A program made the translations under genes and the position numbers. Under the pieces are notes generated by a model. That model was not told where the DNA came from and searched no databases. It saw nothing but the letters and a program-made list of their open reading frames with translations. Positions 35,046-46,002 of a stretch of DNA of 64,000 nucleotides are shown piece after piece (position 1 is the stretch's first letter; each line of letters begins with the position of its first letter). Source of the stretch: Primula veris (taxonomy: Eukaryota; Streptophyta; Magnoliopsida; Ericales; Primulaceae); NCBI GenBank assembly GCA_963682055.1, contig OY821746.1:19519992-19583991 (forward strand). Reading direction: 5' to 3'.

Positions 35046-37104
35046 TGATGAAACCCGAAGGTTTCGTAGAAATATAGGGGAGAAAGAAAGATCAATCTTA
35101 AATCAAAATGAACAATCAATCAAAAGAGAAGAGAAAAGAGAGATAAACAAGCCCTTTCGGCCCTTTTCTGTAAACTCAAAAGTCAATAATGAGATAAACA
35201 ATACTAGATTTTTGTGGGTATTAATAATAATCACAACTAATAAAATAACGAATTGGTCTTCAAACTAAAATAAAATAACAATTAAAGCACTTTCAAAAGT
35301 GAAGTGGCAAATAATAAATAAGTCCAAATAGGTCCAAATACGCGTGCTAATCATTCATTCACTTTTAAGAACAAACTTCTTCTCAAGGTTGTAGTCATGA
35401 GCTCAAATGAACAAAACATCTCATTTCCCGTTTTCCACGATCTGGCTGCAAACCAACCAGACTACTCCAGCCTTGAAGACATTTTCGACGCCGATGAAAA
35501 GGAAACCGACCCAAAGTCTCATACCGTGGTAATCGTCGTATTCGAATCTTCGGCATTCTGCCAAACCAACAATCCCACAATAAGATCACAAAACCACGTT
35601 CCCACATAAACCGAAGAATTTGAACGGCCCAAACATATTTTAGAAATTCACCGTAAGTAGTATAAACGTCCACACCAAAATAAACTCGTATACCTGACTT
35701 TTCATTCGATCCATGAAAATGGTCATCCCAAAACGGATCAATATATCTACTAGTTGGATTACCGATAACATAAGATACCCATATAATATCATCAACGCAC
35801 AATAGTATAAAAGTATAAGTTGAATCATTAAAATCGTAAAGACGGAAAAAATAAGTCATTTTCGGAAAACCATAACTCATTAACGGTGCATCAAAAAATA
35901 GTGAATCCGGTATTGAAACCTCCCTAACAATATTAGGTGTCTCCTCATAAAATTTCATATAATCCGAACTAATTTAAGCAGCATCAATAACTTTTTCCTC
36001 CATGCCATAAAATCTGCCCAGGTCATGTTTGGATAACCCAATTCACCAAACTTTAAAAATTCATAAATAAATCCCTGTTTATCCAAATCATGAGAATTCA
36101 GCGAGAAAATGTCCGTACAGGAGTACCATACCTTCCCACCAAATTTGGACTGAATCACATATCAATTACTAACCCAAACAATTAGCTTTCTAAACAACGT
36201 TGTATATATCATAATATAAAAAACTGCTCCCAGCCCAAAGTTCAACAATTTATACCTCAGTCGATATTTATCCAAATGCATAGATTTTCGTGTCAAAACA
36301 ACCGTACACAGATTTTCTACCAACGTACAAAATTTTAACCAAATCGGAAGTCGTTTGCTATATAGACAATCATTATTTTTACCATCTAACTCGTTGGACA
36401 AAAATCATCCCATAAACAATTATCGATCAAGTCCTCATATTCATGTGGCTTTATAACTAACTCGTTTTTACCATCAGATTCTGATGCGATATCTTCCTCA
36501 TCATTACTATCTTTGATATTTGCTCACTCACTAATGATAGTTCTTACTTTCTCGTTTTTGTTCATTAAATTCACCACAAAGTGGTCGCTTAGCCGCTTAA
36601 GAACATCTATTATGGTGGTACTATCGCAAATAATTTCCTCCACGATATATATAACCACAATCCAAATCAGTTCTTTTGTAACTTCAATTTTTTCATAATT
36701 TTTTATATTTTCCATAGATATTAAATAGAATTGGATGAGAAAAAAAATGAAATAGGGTTCCCACGAGTTACAGGAAAGACCTGCTCTAGATATCAATGAT
36801 GAAAACCGAAGGTTTCATAGAAATATAAGGGAGAAAAAAAGATCAATCTCACGCCAAAATGCACAATCAATCAAGAGAGAGAGAGAAAAGAGAGATAAAT
36901 AAGCTCTCCGACCCTTTTCTATAAACTCACAAGTCAATAATCAGATAAACAATACTAGGGTTTTGTGGGTATTATTAATACCCACAACTAATAAAATAAC
37001 GAATTAGTTCTCAAAGTATAATAAAATAACAATTAAGCCACTTTCAAAAGTGAAGTGGTAAACAATAAATAAGTCTGAATAGCTCCAAATACGCGTGCTC
37101 ATCA
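35046..37104 (-). mobile_element. Compact LTR retroelement without pol, exact 5-bp TSD
   Basis: LTRs at 35046-35353 and 36797-37104 (308 bp) start TGATGAAA and end GCGTGCT(A/C)ATCA. TCGCT is repeated exactly at 35041-35045 and 37105-37109. On the minus strand a primer-binding-like TTGATATCTAGAGCAGG directly follows the LTR at 36796, resembling the initiator-Met site. The 1.44-kb interior has minus-strand frames (36524-36796, 36162-36401, 35955-36158, 35395-35958) with no gag, protease or reverse-transcriptase motif I can recognise. It is TRIM/LARD-like; the interior may be captured host sequence. Confidence 0.88.
35395..35958 (-). CDS. Unidentified 187-codon frame inside the pol-less LTR element
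   Basis: The largest frame of the element, Tyr/Phe/Trp-rich, with phrases such as YFFRLYDFNDSTYTF, DPFWDDHFHG and a basic C-terminal third. I recognise no family. Frames upstream on the same strand (to 36796) could be earlier parts of the same product separated by stops, so this is probably a decayed captured gene rather than a working protein. Confidence 0.3.
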   Translation of the reverse strand: MKFYEETPNIVREVSIPDSLFFDAPLMSYGFPKMTYFFRLYDFNDSTYTFILLCVDDIIWVSYVIGNPTSRYIDPFWDDHFHGSNEKSGIRVYFGVDVYTTYGEFLKYVWAVQILRFMWERGFVILLWDCWFGRMPKIRIRRLPRYETLGRFPFHRRRKCLQGWSSLVGLQPDRGKREMRCFVHLSS

Positions 37105-37979
37105 TCGCTATTGTAAGTCTTCTGGGAAATTAAGTAGACAATTGGTTGTATATTCATAGTTTGATGAGTTAAGTGTATCATTATAATTAATTATATAGAA
37201 TGTGGTCAATGAAAAAATCATGGAAAAACTACGTGATAGTAAACATACAGGCAACGTTCATTGGCTTATGAAAATATAAGAGTTTCACCACTTTGGTATA
37301 TAACCAGACCAGAGCATTCAATTTGTTTTTATGTTATGTTTAATAACTTATCAATATCTTTTAGGTATAGATGTGTGTTATTAACACATGAATAGAGATG
37401 TTGGCTAATTTGTGTTCCATTGAATTGGAATCATGTTAATTTATCTGTTACTACGTCCAAATGTTCTGGAGCTATCATATGCATCTTATATTAGTTCATG
37501 AACATTTAAAGGAATTGAGTTTTTTTACATAGCTTGACATTTTGCACTATTATGTGTATTGCAATTTAGGACAGTGCACTTTTCAAATAGAATCCTAAAT
37601 TATCATCTTTACTTCGATTGAGTTACAGTTTCTGGACGAAAATCATTATTATACTTGAAAGCATTTCATCCAACAGTTTTAGGCATAATTAAAAAATAAA
37701 TCAGAATATACTACGTTTTAGTACTAAAAAGTATATATACACATTTAATCTACTCCGAAATTTGAGATGAGCCTGATGCGGAAGTAAGTGCAGGAGGGGA
37801 GTTTTCTTTTAAGAGCAAGATGAAATTTCGTTTCAAACTTTTTGCATTTTAAAATATAATCGCACACAAAAAAATCGGAGTTTTAACAACCCAACCTAGT
37901 TCTTTGTTACTCTCGAAAGATAAAAAGAAAAAAATAACTTAAAATGTTAAAGCCAAACAAAGTTAAATTTCTCTTTGAT

Positions 37980-40900
37980 GAGTTCAGTATATAGTAGGAT
38001 TGGTGTTTATTTAGTGTCTAATAGTATTTGTTTTAGCATCTCTTTGTTCGGGATTTTAGTAATTAGGGTTTCGGTTTGCCTTGTTAAGTGAAGTTGTATG
38101 TTCTTTATTAGGTACGGAAATAATTAAGCTTAAGACCTTTTTTTTTGGTCGACAGTTCTAAGTCTCGACTTGTATTTACTTTTTTTTTTCCAATGTAACC
38201 ACTCTTATCATTAATTAAAATAACAAGTTAATACAATAATCATTGTCTCTCTAACAAACTCAAAAAATGTAAAAATAACCGAAAATACATAGGCATACTA
38301 GCATGTAACTCTAAAATTCACCTAAATCATTTCACCCAAAACAAACTAAACATAAGAAACCAAAATAAAGCGTAAGTAAAAATATAACTCATCTCGACGG
38401 TCATTTAAAGGAGTGTAATATTGTCGTGAGAGTCATCCAATCAGTCGAAACACCGAGTGGTAGCAGAGGCAGCAGAGCAAGAGGCGCAGATAAATAAGAA
38501 ACTTGAGAAATTGTTCAGAGTTCTACTCGACATGGTCCAAAAATCACCATCGGGGTGATACCGATCTAAATATGCGTACCAAACCTAAAAATTTAAAAGT
38601 ATAATCTATAAATCGAATTCGTCCGCACATGCCACGCAATCGCCAACCAAAACCTAGCTAATTGAAATCGCGGATTACAACAACCTACAAGACAAGTCGC
38701 CACCGCTAAAATAACAACTATCGAGACGACTATTTATCATACAAACGGGTATATTTGGTATATCTTGTGCTAACTTACTAGAACCACTCGATCCACCAGT
38801 CACTAACCAACTTTGTTTTCCAACAATTTTACAATTTCATACAAAGACAATAAGAAAACAAAATAGCTATACCACTGTTAGAACTCGAGTAAAATAAGTC
38901 TTACAGGGTCCGAGCTCAGTCAGTCTCTCTTTTAAATACAGTCAGGGAGGGGAACCCGAACAGAACATACCAACCGGCCTAGTACGAAAGAATCTAAAAA
39001 CGAATACCCGTAGATCCAAAACAGAGCAGTAGCTAATCACTCAAACAAGTCAATACTCCGAAAGAGAAAATTTAAGAACTAAAGTGGTAGGTGTTTGATC
39101 AAAGATCAAAGGCGGCCAGACTACGACAACTCCAAAAAATGTAGGGCTATTCATATATAACATGTCAATATAAAACAAGCCTAATAGTCTGAAATCTGAA
39201 TATAAAAATAAACTCACCAAGAGTGAGATTGAGTACCCACTAAGACAATCAGTGATTCGTAACAAACCCGAAGCTCCGCCAATCGAACCAAGTGATGCCA
39301 CCGTACCAAGCCCGTACCCAGACCACCCGTCTCAGATTGCAAAAATCATCAAGCCGAAGAGGTGAGCCCCACGCACCGTGGGAGATGTCACGTAGCAGAT
39401 CTGAACCTGCTGCGAGTAACTCGCCTCCACATTAGTGCGGGACAATGAACAGTCCTACGAAACAATCCAAATAACTGTTGTGTATAGGTCCCATAAAACC
39501 AATCACCTACCAGAAAAAAAATCCAACCCAATTTTAGACAACCGAGAAGGCTCAGATGGAGAATTCACCATTTAAGCTATGCGAAACAAATCCCAAAATG
39601 CTGCGAGCACAGCATTCCACGACAAAATAAAGAAGAAGTCCAAATCTACCAAGCGGACTTATGTCAACTGCGTGTAGACCGGATTCGATCTAGATGAGAA
39701 TGAAACGGCAGAGGTCGGGATTTGGGGGGGGGGGGGGTGGGTGGTTGAGAAGAGAGGAGATAGAGCGAACAAAGGTGGAGGGAAGGCGTCGCTGGATTTG
39801 GGTTTAGGTCATAGTCGGTGTGATCTGTAGAAATGGGGTCGTGGTGGTGCGAGATCTGATCTGGTTTGGATTTTAGGGTTGGGGCGTGGAAGTAGGTGAT
39901 GGAGGAGGGTTATCGGCGATGGGAAGAGACCCCATCAGTGGTCCACCCCGCCCCAGATTCGTATTTACTCTTATGCATTACTTGTGCTCTTGCGTTCCAC
40001 TTTTACGACCATTATATTAAAAAAATAAAGGGTTAGATGATAAATTTTAAATAACTAATTTAATTTTTCAATTTTATTATATATTAGATAAATTAAGATT
40101 TAATAAATTAAAAACAAAATTTTCAACACAATAAAAACCTAAATAAAAATATAGAAACTTAGTGGATACTATCCTAAATTTAATTATTAATTAAAATTTG
40201 AAAAAAATAATAATTGAATATTTATTTTTGCAAACGGGACTTTGTGCCGTTTAATTGATTGACTGCACAAAATAAAAACTACTCTTTAACCTGACAGGAT
40301 GCACCAACACTATTGTTGTTTAAGTAAGCCTTTGTATCTTTTTTTTTTTTTTTTTTTTTTTCATGTACTGTATTCACCTTATAAATATAGCAAATCAATG
40401 ACTAGTAATCATATATAGAGAGTAGTTATCAAAAGATACAATTATCAAAAGGGCAACGACACATCTATTGATCGAGTGTTATGTCATTATATATTCTTGA
40501 TAGTCTGTAATTGGTTGTATATTCACAGTTTGATGGCTGATGAGTTAAGTGTATCATATCATATGATATTGAATGTTGTCAATGATTAAATCATTGGAAA
40601 ACTACGTGATAGTTGGCTTCTGTTTAATTTTTTTTATCAATACTTTTTAGGTATAGTTGTGTTATTAACACATGAATAGAGATGTTGGCTTCATGTTAAT
40701 TTATCTGTTACTACGTTCAAATGTTCTATGCATCTTATAATAGTTCAATAACCTTTAAAGGAATTGAGTTTTTCTCAAAGCTTGATGTTTTGCACAATTA
40801 CGTGTATCGCAATTTAGGATAGTGTACTACCGTAAATCAAATAAAATCCTGAATTATCATCTATACGTCGATTGAGGTACTTCTGGAGGAAAACCATTAA

Positions 40901-41270
40901 ACTTGAAGGCATTTTCATCTAACTAGCTAGGTTTAGACGTAATTAAAAAATATGACAGAATATATTAGGTTTTAGTACTAAAAAGTATATGCATTTTTTA
41001 TAATCGACTCAGAAACTCGAGATGACCCGGTGGGGAGGAAAGTGTAAAGGAAAAAGGGAGGAAGGGGAGTTTTTTTTTTTAATAAAAAGAGTGAGATGAA
41101 ATTCGGATTCAAGCTTTTTGCATATTACAAAAATAATCACGTACAAAAAAAGTGAAGAGTTTTAACAAGCCAGCCGAGGTCTTTGTAACTCTTAAAAGAG
41201 CATGAAGAAAAAATTAGATGTTGAAGCCCAACAAAGCTAAATTTCATAACAAATTACACATTTATTAAAA
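37980..41270. repeat. Segmental duplication unit B, interrupted by a LINE
   Basis: Second copy of the 3' flank described for 34589-37979, without its own glycine-rich gene. It contains the retroposon at 38181-39960. Similarity runs on to about 41270 (AAAAGAG..AAG and GCCCAACAAAGCTAAATTTC). Confidence 0.82.
38181..39960 (-). mobile_element. Non-coding LINE-derived retroposon, 9-bp TSD, poly(A) on the minus strand
   Basis: GTATTTACT is repeated exactly at 38172-38180 and 39961-39969. The element ends on the left in a T run (38181-38189), the complement of a poly(A) tail. Its right end is GC-richer, like the 5' leader of plant L1 elements. The 1.78-kb body has no long frame and no endonuclease or reverse-transcriptase motif, so it is an internally deleted or non-coding copy. 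The paralogous site at 34770-34800 lacks it. Confidence 0.75.
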
Positions 41271-41591
41271 ACAAGTATCTAAGTTTATTTGGGTGAAAAG
41301 TGAGTACAAAGAGCTATTGGTGTCATGTACCTATCGATTGCTATTTTTGATAGATTAATGTACAATAGTACATTTTATTACGTTACTCTTTTGATATTAG
41401 CCTCCAAATCTATAAATATATACCAGCTAAGCTGGCCATATGCATTGTCAGAGCTCAGAGATGTAAACTTTTACATAAGAAAATTGCTTTTAGTAGATCA
41501 GTACTTGATTTAATAGTATATCGCCAAATATGATAATTAATATTATCTTCCCACCGAAAGTTATGTGCAAAGAAAGGTGTTGATGTAATTA

Positions 41592-42422
41592 CGGTATAAA
41601 CTCGATAAATTAATACTCGATTATTTAATAAATTCTTTAAGATAATATTTTTAACCGGTCCCGACTCGGGGATAGGATGCTAAATTAATAATTCGCTAAA
41701 ATTATAAAATAATATATTTTTGATAATTTCTTTAAACCCCATATAAAATATAAATTAATAATTCCTTATATATAGCATATTACATGAATGATTTACGAAA
41801 GTTTCTTGAAAATTGACTCAATTGTCTTTTGTTTTTTGTTGAAATCAATTTTCCCTTGAATCTCGTCTCTAATTTTCCTTAGCATGGTAATAACTTCTGG
41901 TGTTGTTTTCTCATAGCTCAACAAGAAATTGTTCAATGTGATTGCCGCTTTAATAGCTTCGTTTCGCAAAGGGGGCTCCATTGTATGTTGTGTGTATGAT
42001 TTGTTTGTGTTAACCTATTTTGATCTTGTATTTATATAGAAAATATTTTTAATGTCCATAAAGTGATACATTGAACACAAGAAGCATAATAAGGTGGGAG
42101 ATTGAATGTTTCTTTCAAATTGGGCCCTTCATTTGATATACATGCATTGGAACTATGCATTTGATATACATGCATTGGAACTATTCATAACTCCTACTTA
42201 TTTGATATACATGCATTGGAACTCTTTATTTTATTAAGGTTAATTGTACAATAATTAAGTGGAAGCTTGAAAGGTGTTTGTAAACTAAGTATTTTATTAT
42301 AAATTAATAAAATATTAATTAATATATAAATTAATAATTATTAATTTATCGATTAATTAATAACTTTTTTAATTAATAAATTTTGGTGGTCCCAAGTGTA
42401 TTATTTTATAGAGTTTCTACTG
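41592..42422. mobile_element. pogo-like (Tc1/mariner) element, internally deleted
   Basis: The inverted right end CAGTAGAAACTCTATAAAAT matches the plant pogo/Emigrant terminus. The left end CGGTATAAACTCGATAAATT is a diverged copy. TA flanks both ends. Three copies of a 24-bp unit ATTTGATATACATGCATTGG.. lie at 42131-42154, 42159-42182 and 42200-42223. A remnant of transposase remains (41793-41981). Confidence 0.78.
41793..41981 (-). pseudogene. C-terminal fragment of a pogo/CENP-B-type transposase
   Basis: The 62-codon frame ends MLRKIRDEIQGKIDFNKKQ then KTIESIFKKLS, like the C-terminal LRKI...QTTIDSFF ending of plant pogo-like DDE transposases. The catalytic core and DNA-binding domains are missing. 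The ATG is internal to the domain, so this is a remnant. Confidence 0.6.
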
Positions 42423-44275
42423 TATATCATAAATGCATGAGAAAGTGATATAGTTAAATTGGTAAGCTAATTACTCATTAGATGCATATGGCCCCAATCA
42501 AATGAACAATTCAACAGTTTTTTCCTCGCACAAACTTTTTATTTCTCATAAAACTAATGTCATCTTCTATATTTCTTCTTGAAATCTTGTCATCAAAGCT
42601 TCTGGTAAAGTTTAGAAGACCATATACGTATACTACGACTGATCGATCTAACATGGTTAACTTCATTTTATTCCTTAAACACAGTTTCATCCCCTCTGTT
42701 TATAGATTATACTATATAAGGAGCAGATTTCTACTTATAATGTGTGTGTGCGTGTGCCAAACAAACTTAAAAAAAAATTATTTATCCATTAATTTAATGC
42801 ACAAAACGCGGGAAACCATACATAAGACAAGTAAAGGTTATCATAAAAAGTACTCCCGGTAAGCTAAATTACTAGTGAAAAGCGAGTCGGTGGATCGTGT
42901 CATGTGTGCATTTGAAAACTCAGTGAATTTGCTAGACGCCTTAATGTGTAAGTAGCCTTTGAGAACGTGATTGGAAAATGAAACGGACGGGTTGGATGCA
43001 CCAATTTTCTTTGTTATGGCATGTTTATCGTGGCACTCACTTGTATAAGTCTTTAACATTCTAAGGGGTTAATTGTGTATATTTTGTACTGAAACTCCAA
43101 AATACCCTTTATGGAGGGCTACAACTACAAGCCTACACCACGTTTATTGATGTGTGTTATGTCAAGTAATTCCAACTACATATATTGGTGTAGACTTCAT
43201 TTGACGATTATGTTTTGGTGACAAGATTCCCTTGCTTTCCTTAAAGTAATTTTAGCTCTCGATCGGGTCTCGGCCCGAGATGGTTACACATATCATGTTT
43301 GGTACTCCCAGGGAGCAGGTTTACAACAAACAAAGATCGATATATATACCCAGTCGAAGGATATACTTTAGAGTTTAGATTAATGAATACATACGTTACC
43401 CCACGTATTGTTTTAGGAGTATGCAACATTTTTTAAGTGTAGAAAGAATTCTATAATAGACGTAAGAATTTGGTTTATTCCATAACACCAAATTAATAGA
43501 TTAGGACCTACGAATTTCGCCTCAACTTATGGAGGAAAAAAAAGTTTAATAGTGTAAACTTTAAACCAAAAAAGTCATCCTAATCATGCAAGAAGTAAAG
43601 TGAAAGTGAAAAATCATGGGTGGTGCTATGTTGGATATATAGATATATATGTATTTCAATCTATATTTTTTTCATTATGTTACTCGTTTCATATTAGTTT
43701 TTTTTTTTTTAGTAAAAAAAATGTAGTCCTTTTTTCTTGGTCAAGTTCATAGTAGTCTCCACACACTTTAATCACAACTGGCTATGTTTATCACTTGTCT
43801 GAAATATACAAATATAAGACTAAAAAAGACATTAAGACCTCAATAGAGTACTTGATTTATTTCACGAAGTTACAACGAAGCTTCATGTTCAAAATTTCAC
43901 GAAACCTAGCTAGCTGTGAAATACCAAATACGTGTAATGTGACAAACACAAAATTTAATCTATGAACCGTAGTAATTTTGGCGAGAAAGAACTTTTTCGA
44001 GAAAATGGAAAAAGTTAAAAGTGGCAGGCTAATTTATACTATTAATAGGCATATAGATCCAAACCAACTACTGTATGAATTATATAGGACACCTCATCCT
44101 CAACATAAGCCATATTTTGTTGTTGTTTACTGTTTAGTATATTTATCTGTGGGACTCGGTAGATATGTGGCTTAGAGATACTCAATGACCCAATATTCAT
44201 GATACTACTACAAATACTTCTCTTAAGTTGTTTCTTCTAGGAAATCTTATCTTGTTTCTCGTCTCCAAGATCAAT
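42423..44275. repeat. Upstream flank of glycine-rich copy 3, with the block paralogous to 30634-31500
   Basis: Colinear similarity to 30634-31500 covers about 42965-43620. The rest is AT-rich. The sequence just before the ATG (GTCTCCAAGATCAATATGGG) matches that before copies 4 and 5, so the duplicated unit extends into the leader. Confidence 0.7.
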
Positions 44276-44641
44276 ATGGGAACCAAAGTCATGAAAATTC
44301 TATTTTTCACACTTATCCTCCTTCTCTCCGAAATCTACACAACCATGTGCGACGAAACTAGCCTAGCTAATCTCGGGGAAGGAGAGAAAGACAACTTGTT
44401 GTTCCATGCAGAAAGGTTTAGGTCACTTAAAGGTGGTGGTGGTGGAGGCAGAGGAGGTGGAAGCCGAGAGGGTAGTAGAAGCAGAGGCCATAACTACGGA
44501 GGCGGCGTACTAGGTGGTGGAACACATCACGGAGGAACGGCAGGCACACATTACAGGTCGGGATCACCAAATATTAATGAACCAAAACTCACCGGTTTGT
44601 GCATTCATATAGTGGCTGTCGTGTATTTTCTCATGTGCTAA
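44276..44641 (+). CDS. Secreted glycine-rich protein, copy 3
   Basis: 121 residues from the ATG at 44276. This ATG is preferred over an upstream non-ATG frame because copies 4 and 5 begin at the same MGTK position. Signal peptide about 1-25 (ILFFTLILLLSEIYTTMC). LLFHAERFRSLKGGGGGG at 41-58 is the family signature. A Gly/Ser/Arg stretch, GGGTHHGGTAGTHYRSGSPN and a 14-residue hydrophobic tail starting at C109 follow. Entry to the secretory pathway is well supported. GPI anchoring is plausible: small residues, a spacer and a hydrophobic end. It is the best preserved copy and is followed 650 bp later by pseudogene copy 4. Confidence 0.78.
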   Translation: MGTKVMKILFFTLILLLSEIYTTMCDETSLANLGEGEKDNLLFHAERFRSLKGGGGGGRGGGSREGSRSRGHNYGGGVLGGGTHHGGTAGTHYRSGSPNINEPKLTGLCIHIVAVVYFLMC

Positions 44642-45287
44642 GACAGTCCAAGTTAGCAGTATGAACAGACAATCTAGAGGGGCAAAGGAGGAGGATCGTG
44701 CTATTATCGGCTTAAGTTTAGTTAATCGTAGTAGTAAAATTTACCGGTGTTTGCTTAAGGTATAATATTGATGACCTACCTCTTTGTTAAAGCGTTCACA
44801 TCAGTCTGGACAAATTTTTTTCCAAATGCTGAGTAAAAATTCAAATTTTTAATATTTAGAGAGTCATGCACATTTTATAGTCTCATTAAAACATCATCTA
44901 TATCAATAATTAACTGTTTTAACATTATATCTTAATGTAAAATTTATATTTTGATGAATAACATACACATGATTAAAGTGGGGTTCATTACTTATTAGTT
45001 GATGAGAATTCTTATTTATTCTCTATTTATAAAGAGCTATATTGGTCTTCTTAAAAAATATAGAGTTCATTGTGAGCTTGATGTGGTTTATTTTTCTAGC
45101 TAAACTTATCAGAATTATAGAGAAAGTAAAATGTGGTGGGTGATATGTGAATGCTTTTATAAATTAAACTTTTAAAGTTTCATCAAGTTTAATTTATGTA
45201 ATAACCTGGTGTGAAGTACAAATTCCAAGCAACTGGTATTTCACACCAATTTGAGAGTTCCACTAGGGTGTCTCTAAGATCATGAAT

Positions 45288-45563
45288 ATGGGAACCAAAC
45301 GCACGAAAGTTCTATTTTTCACACTAATCCTCCTTTTCTTCCAAACCTACACATGTGTGTGCGACGAGAATAGCCTACTAGCTAGCTAATCTCGGGGAAG
45401 GAGAGAGCACCAACTTTTTGTTTCATGCACAACATAGATTTAGATCACTAAGGGATGGTGGTGGTAGTGGTGGTGGTGGTGGTGGAAGCAGATGGTGTAC
45501 CAGCCGAGGCAGTACAGCAGGTGCACTCTTATTGTCGTTGTCATGTTTTTTCTCATGTGGTAA
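45288..45563 (+). pseudogene. Secreted glycine-rich protein, copy 4 (frameshifted)
   Basis: It starts like copy 3 (MGTK, then VLFFTLILLFFQTYTCVC) but a 7-bp duplication in the CTAGCTAGCTAA region, near 45385, closes the frame. The body (FLFHAQHRFRSLRDGGG) is readable in another frame and the tail (LIVVVMFFLMW) in a third. The Tyr/His part before the tail is deleted. It is therefore non-functional. Copy 5 carries the same lesions. Confidence 0.82.
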
Positions 45564-45585
45564 GACATTCCAATTTAGCAATATA

Positions 45586-46002
45586 TGTTAAGTTATTTTA
45601 ATAATCTGACGTGTGAGCTAATTAATTAAGATAATTATATTTGTGCTAATATTCTTGAATGTGCTAGTTGAGTGATCTAGTAAGAATAGTCCAATAAAAC
45701 ATGCGGTATGCTATGAGATTTGTAATGCGTATTAGCCAATAGTAAACTAATTAGGGTTTATGAGATTCTAATTAGTACAGTGTTTGGTGCGAAGACTAAT
45801 GTCTAACAACCCTACTCCTCTATTTACATCAATAGAGAGAGATCCATAGGGAGCGAGAATTAGTCTGTGAAAGACCAATAGCTAATAATCCACGATCGTG
45901 TCATACACCATGGAATCAGGTATGCCTTCGTATTAGTTCATATGTAATCTTGATAATCTGACATATGTTAATATATGCATGTTTATAGATTTAGTCACAA
46001 CA
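45586..46002 (+). mobile_element. LTR of a truncated copia-like element in the left arm
   Basis: It begins TGTTAAGTTATTTTAATAAT and ends TCACAACA, and is followed by TGATATCAAGAGC, close to an initiator-Met primer-binding site. The mirror copy (54616-54966) has the cleaner TTGGTATCAAGAGTC. No second LTR or coding body follows before the arm centre. The call rests on the TG..CA ends and the primer-like site. Confidence 0.5.

Larger units (their letters stand above)
34589..37979. repeat. Segmental duplication unit A, 3' flank of copy 2
   Basis: Colinear with 37980-41270 once the LTR element here and the LINE there are removed. Anchors in order: TAGTAGGATTGGTGTTTATT, TTATTAGGTAYGGAA, TTGTTGTTTA(C/A)GTAAGCC, GGGCAAC(A/G)ACACATCTAT, TTGGTTGTATATTCA, AACTACGTGATAGT, GGAATTGAGTTTTT, GCAATTTAGGA. 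Net length is about 1.3-1.5 kb. Confidence 0.85.

Noticed and set aside
39050..39301. 83-codon minus-strand frame in the retroposon
   Set aside because: It lies in the leader-like part of the LINE-derived copy; there is no LINE ORF1 or ORF2 motif.
42557..42862. 101-codon plus-strand frame
   Set aside because: Low complexity, no motif, and it lies in flanking DNA of the duplicated unit without any sign of coding bias.
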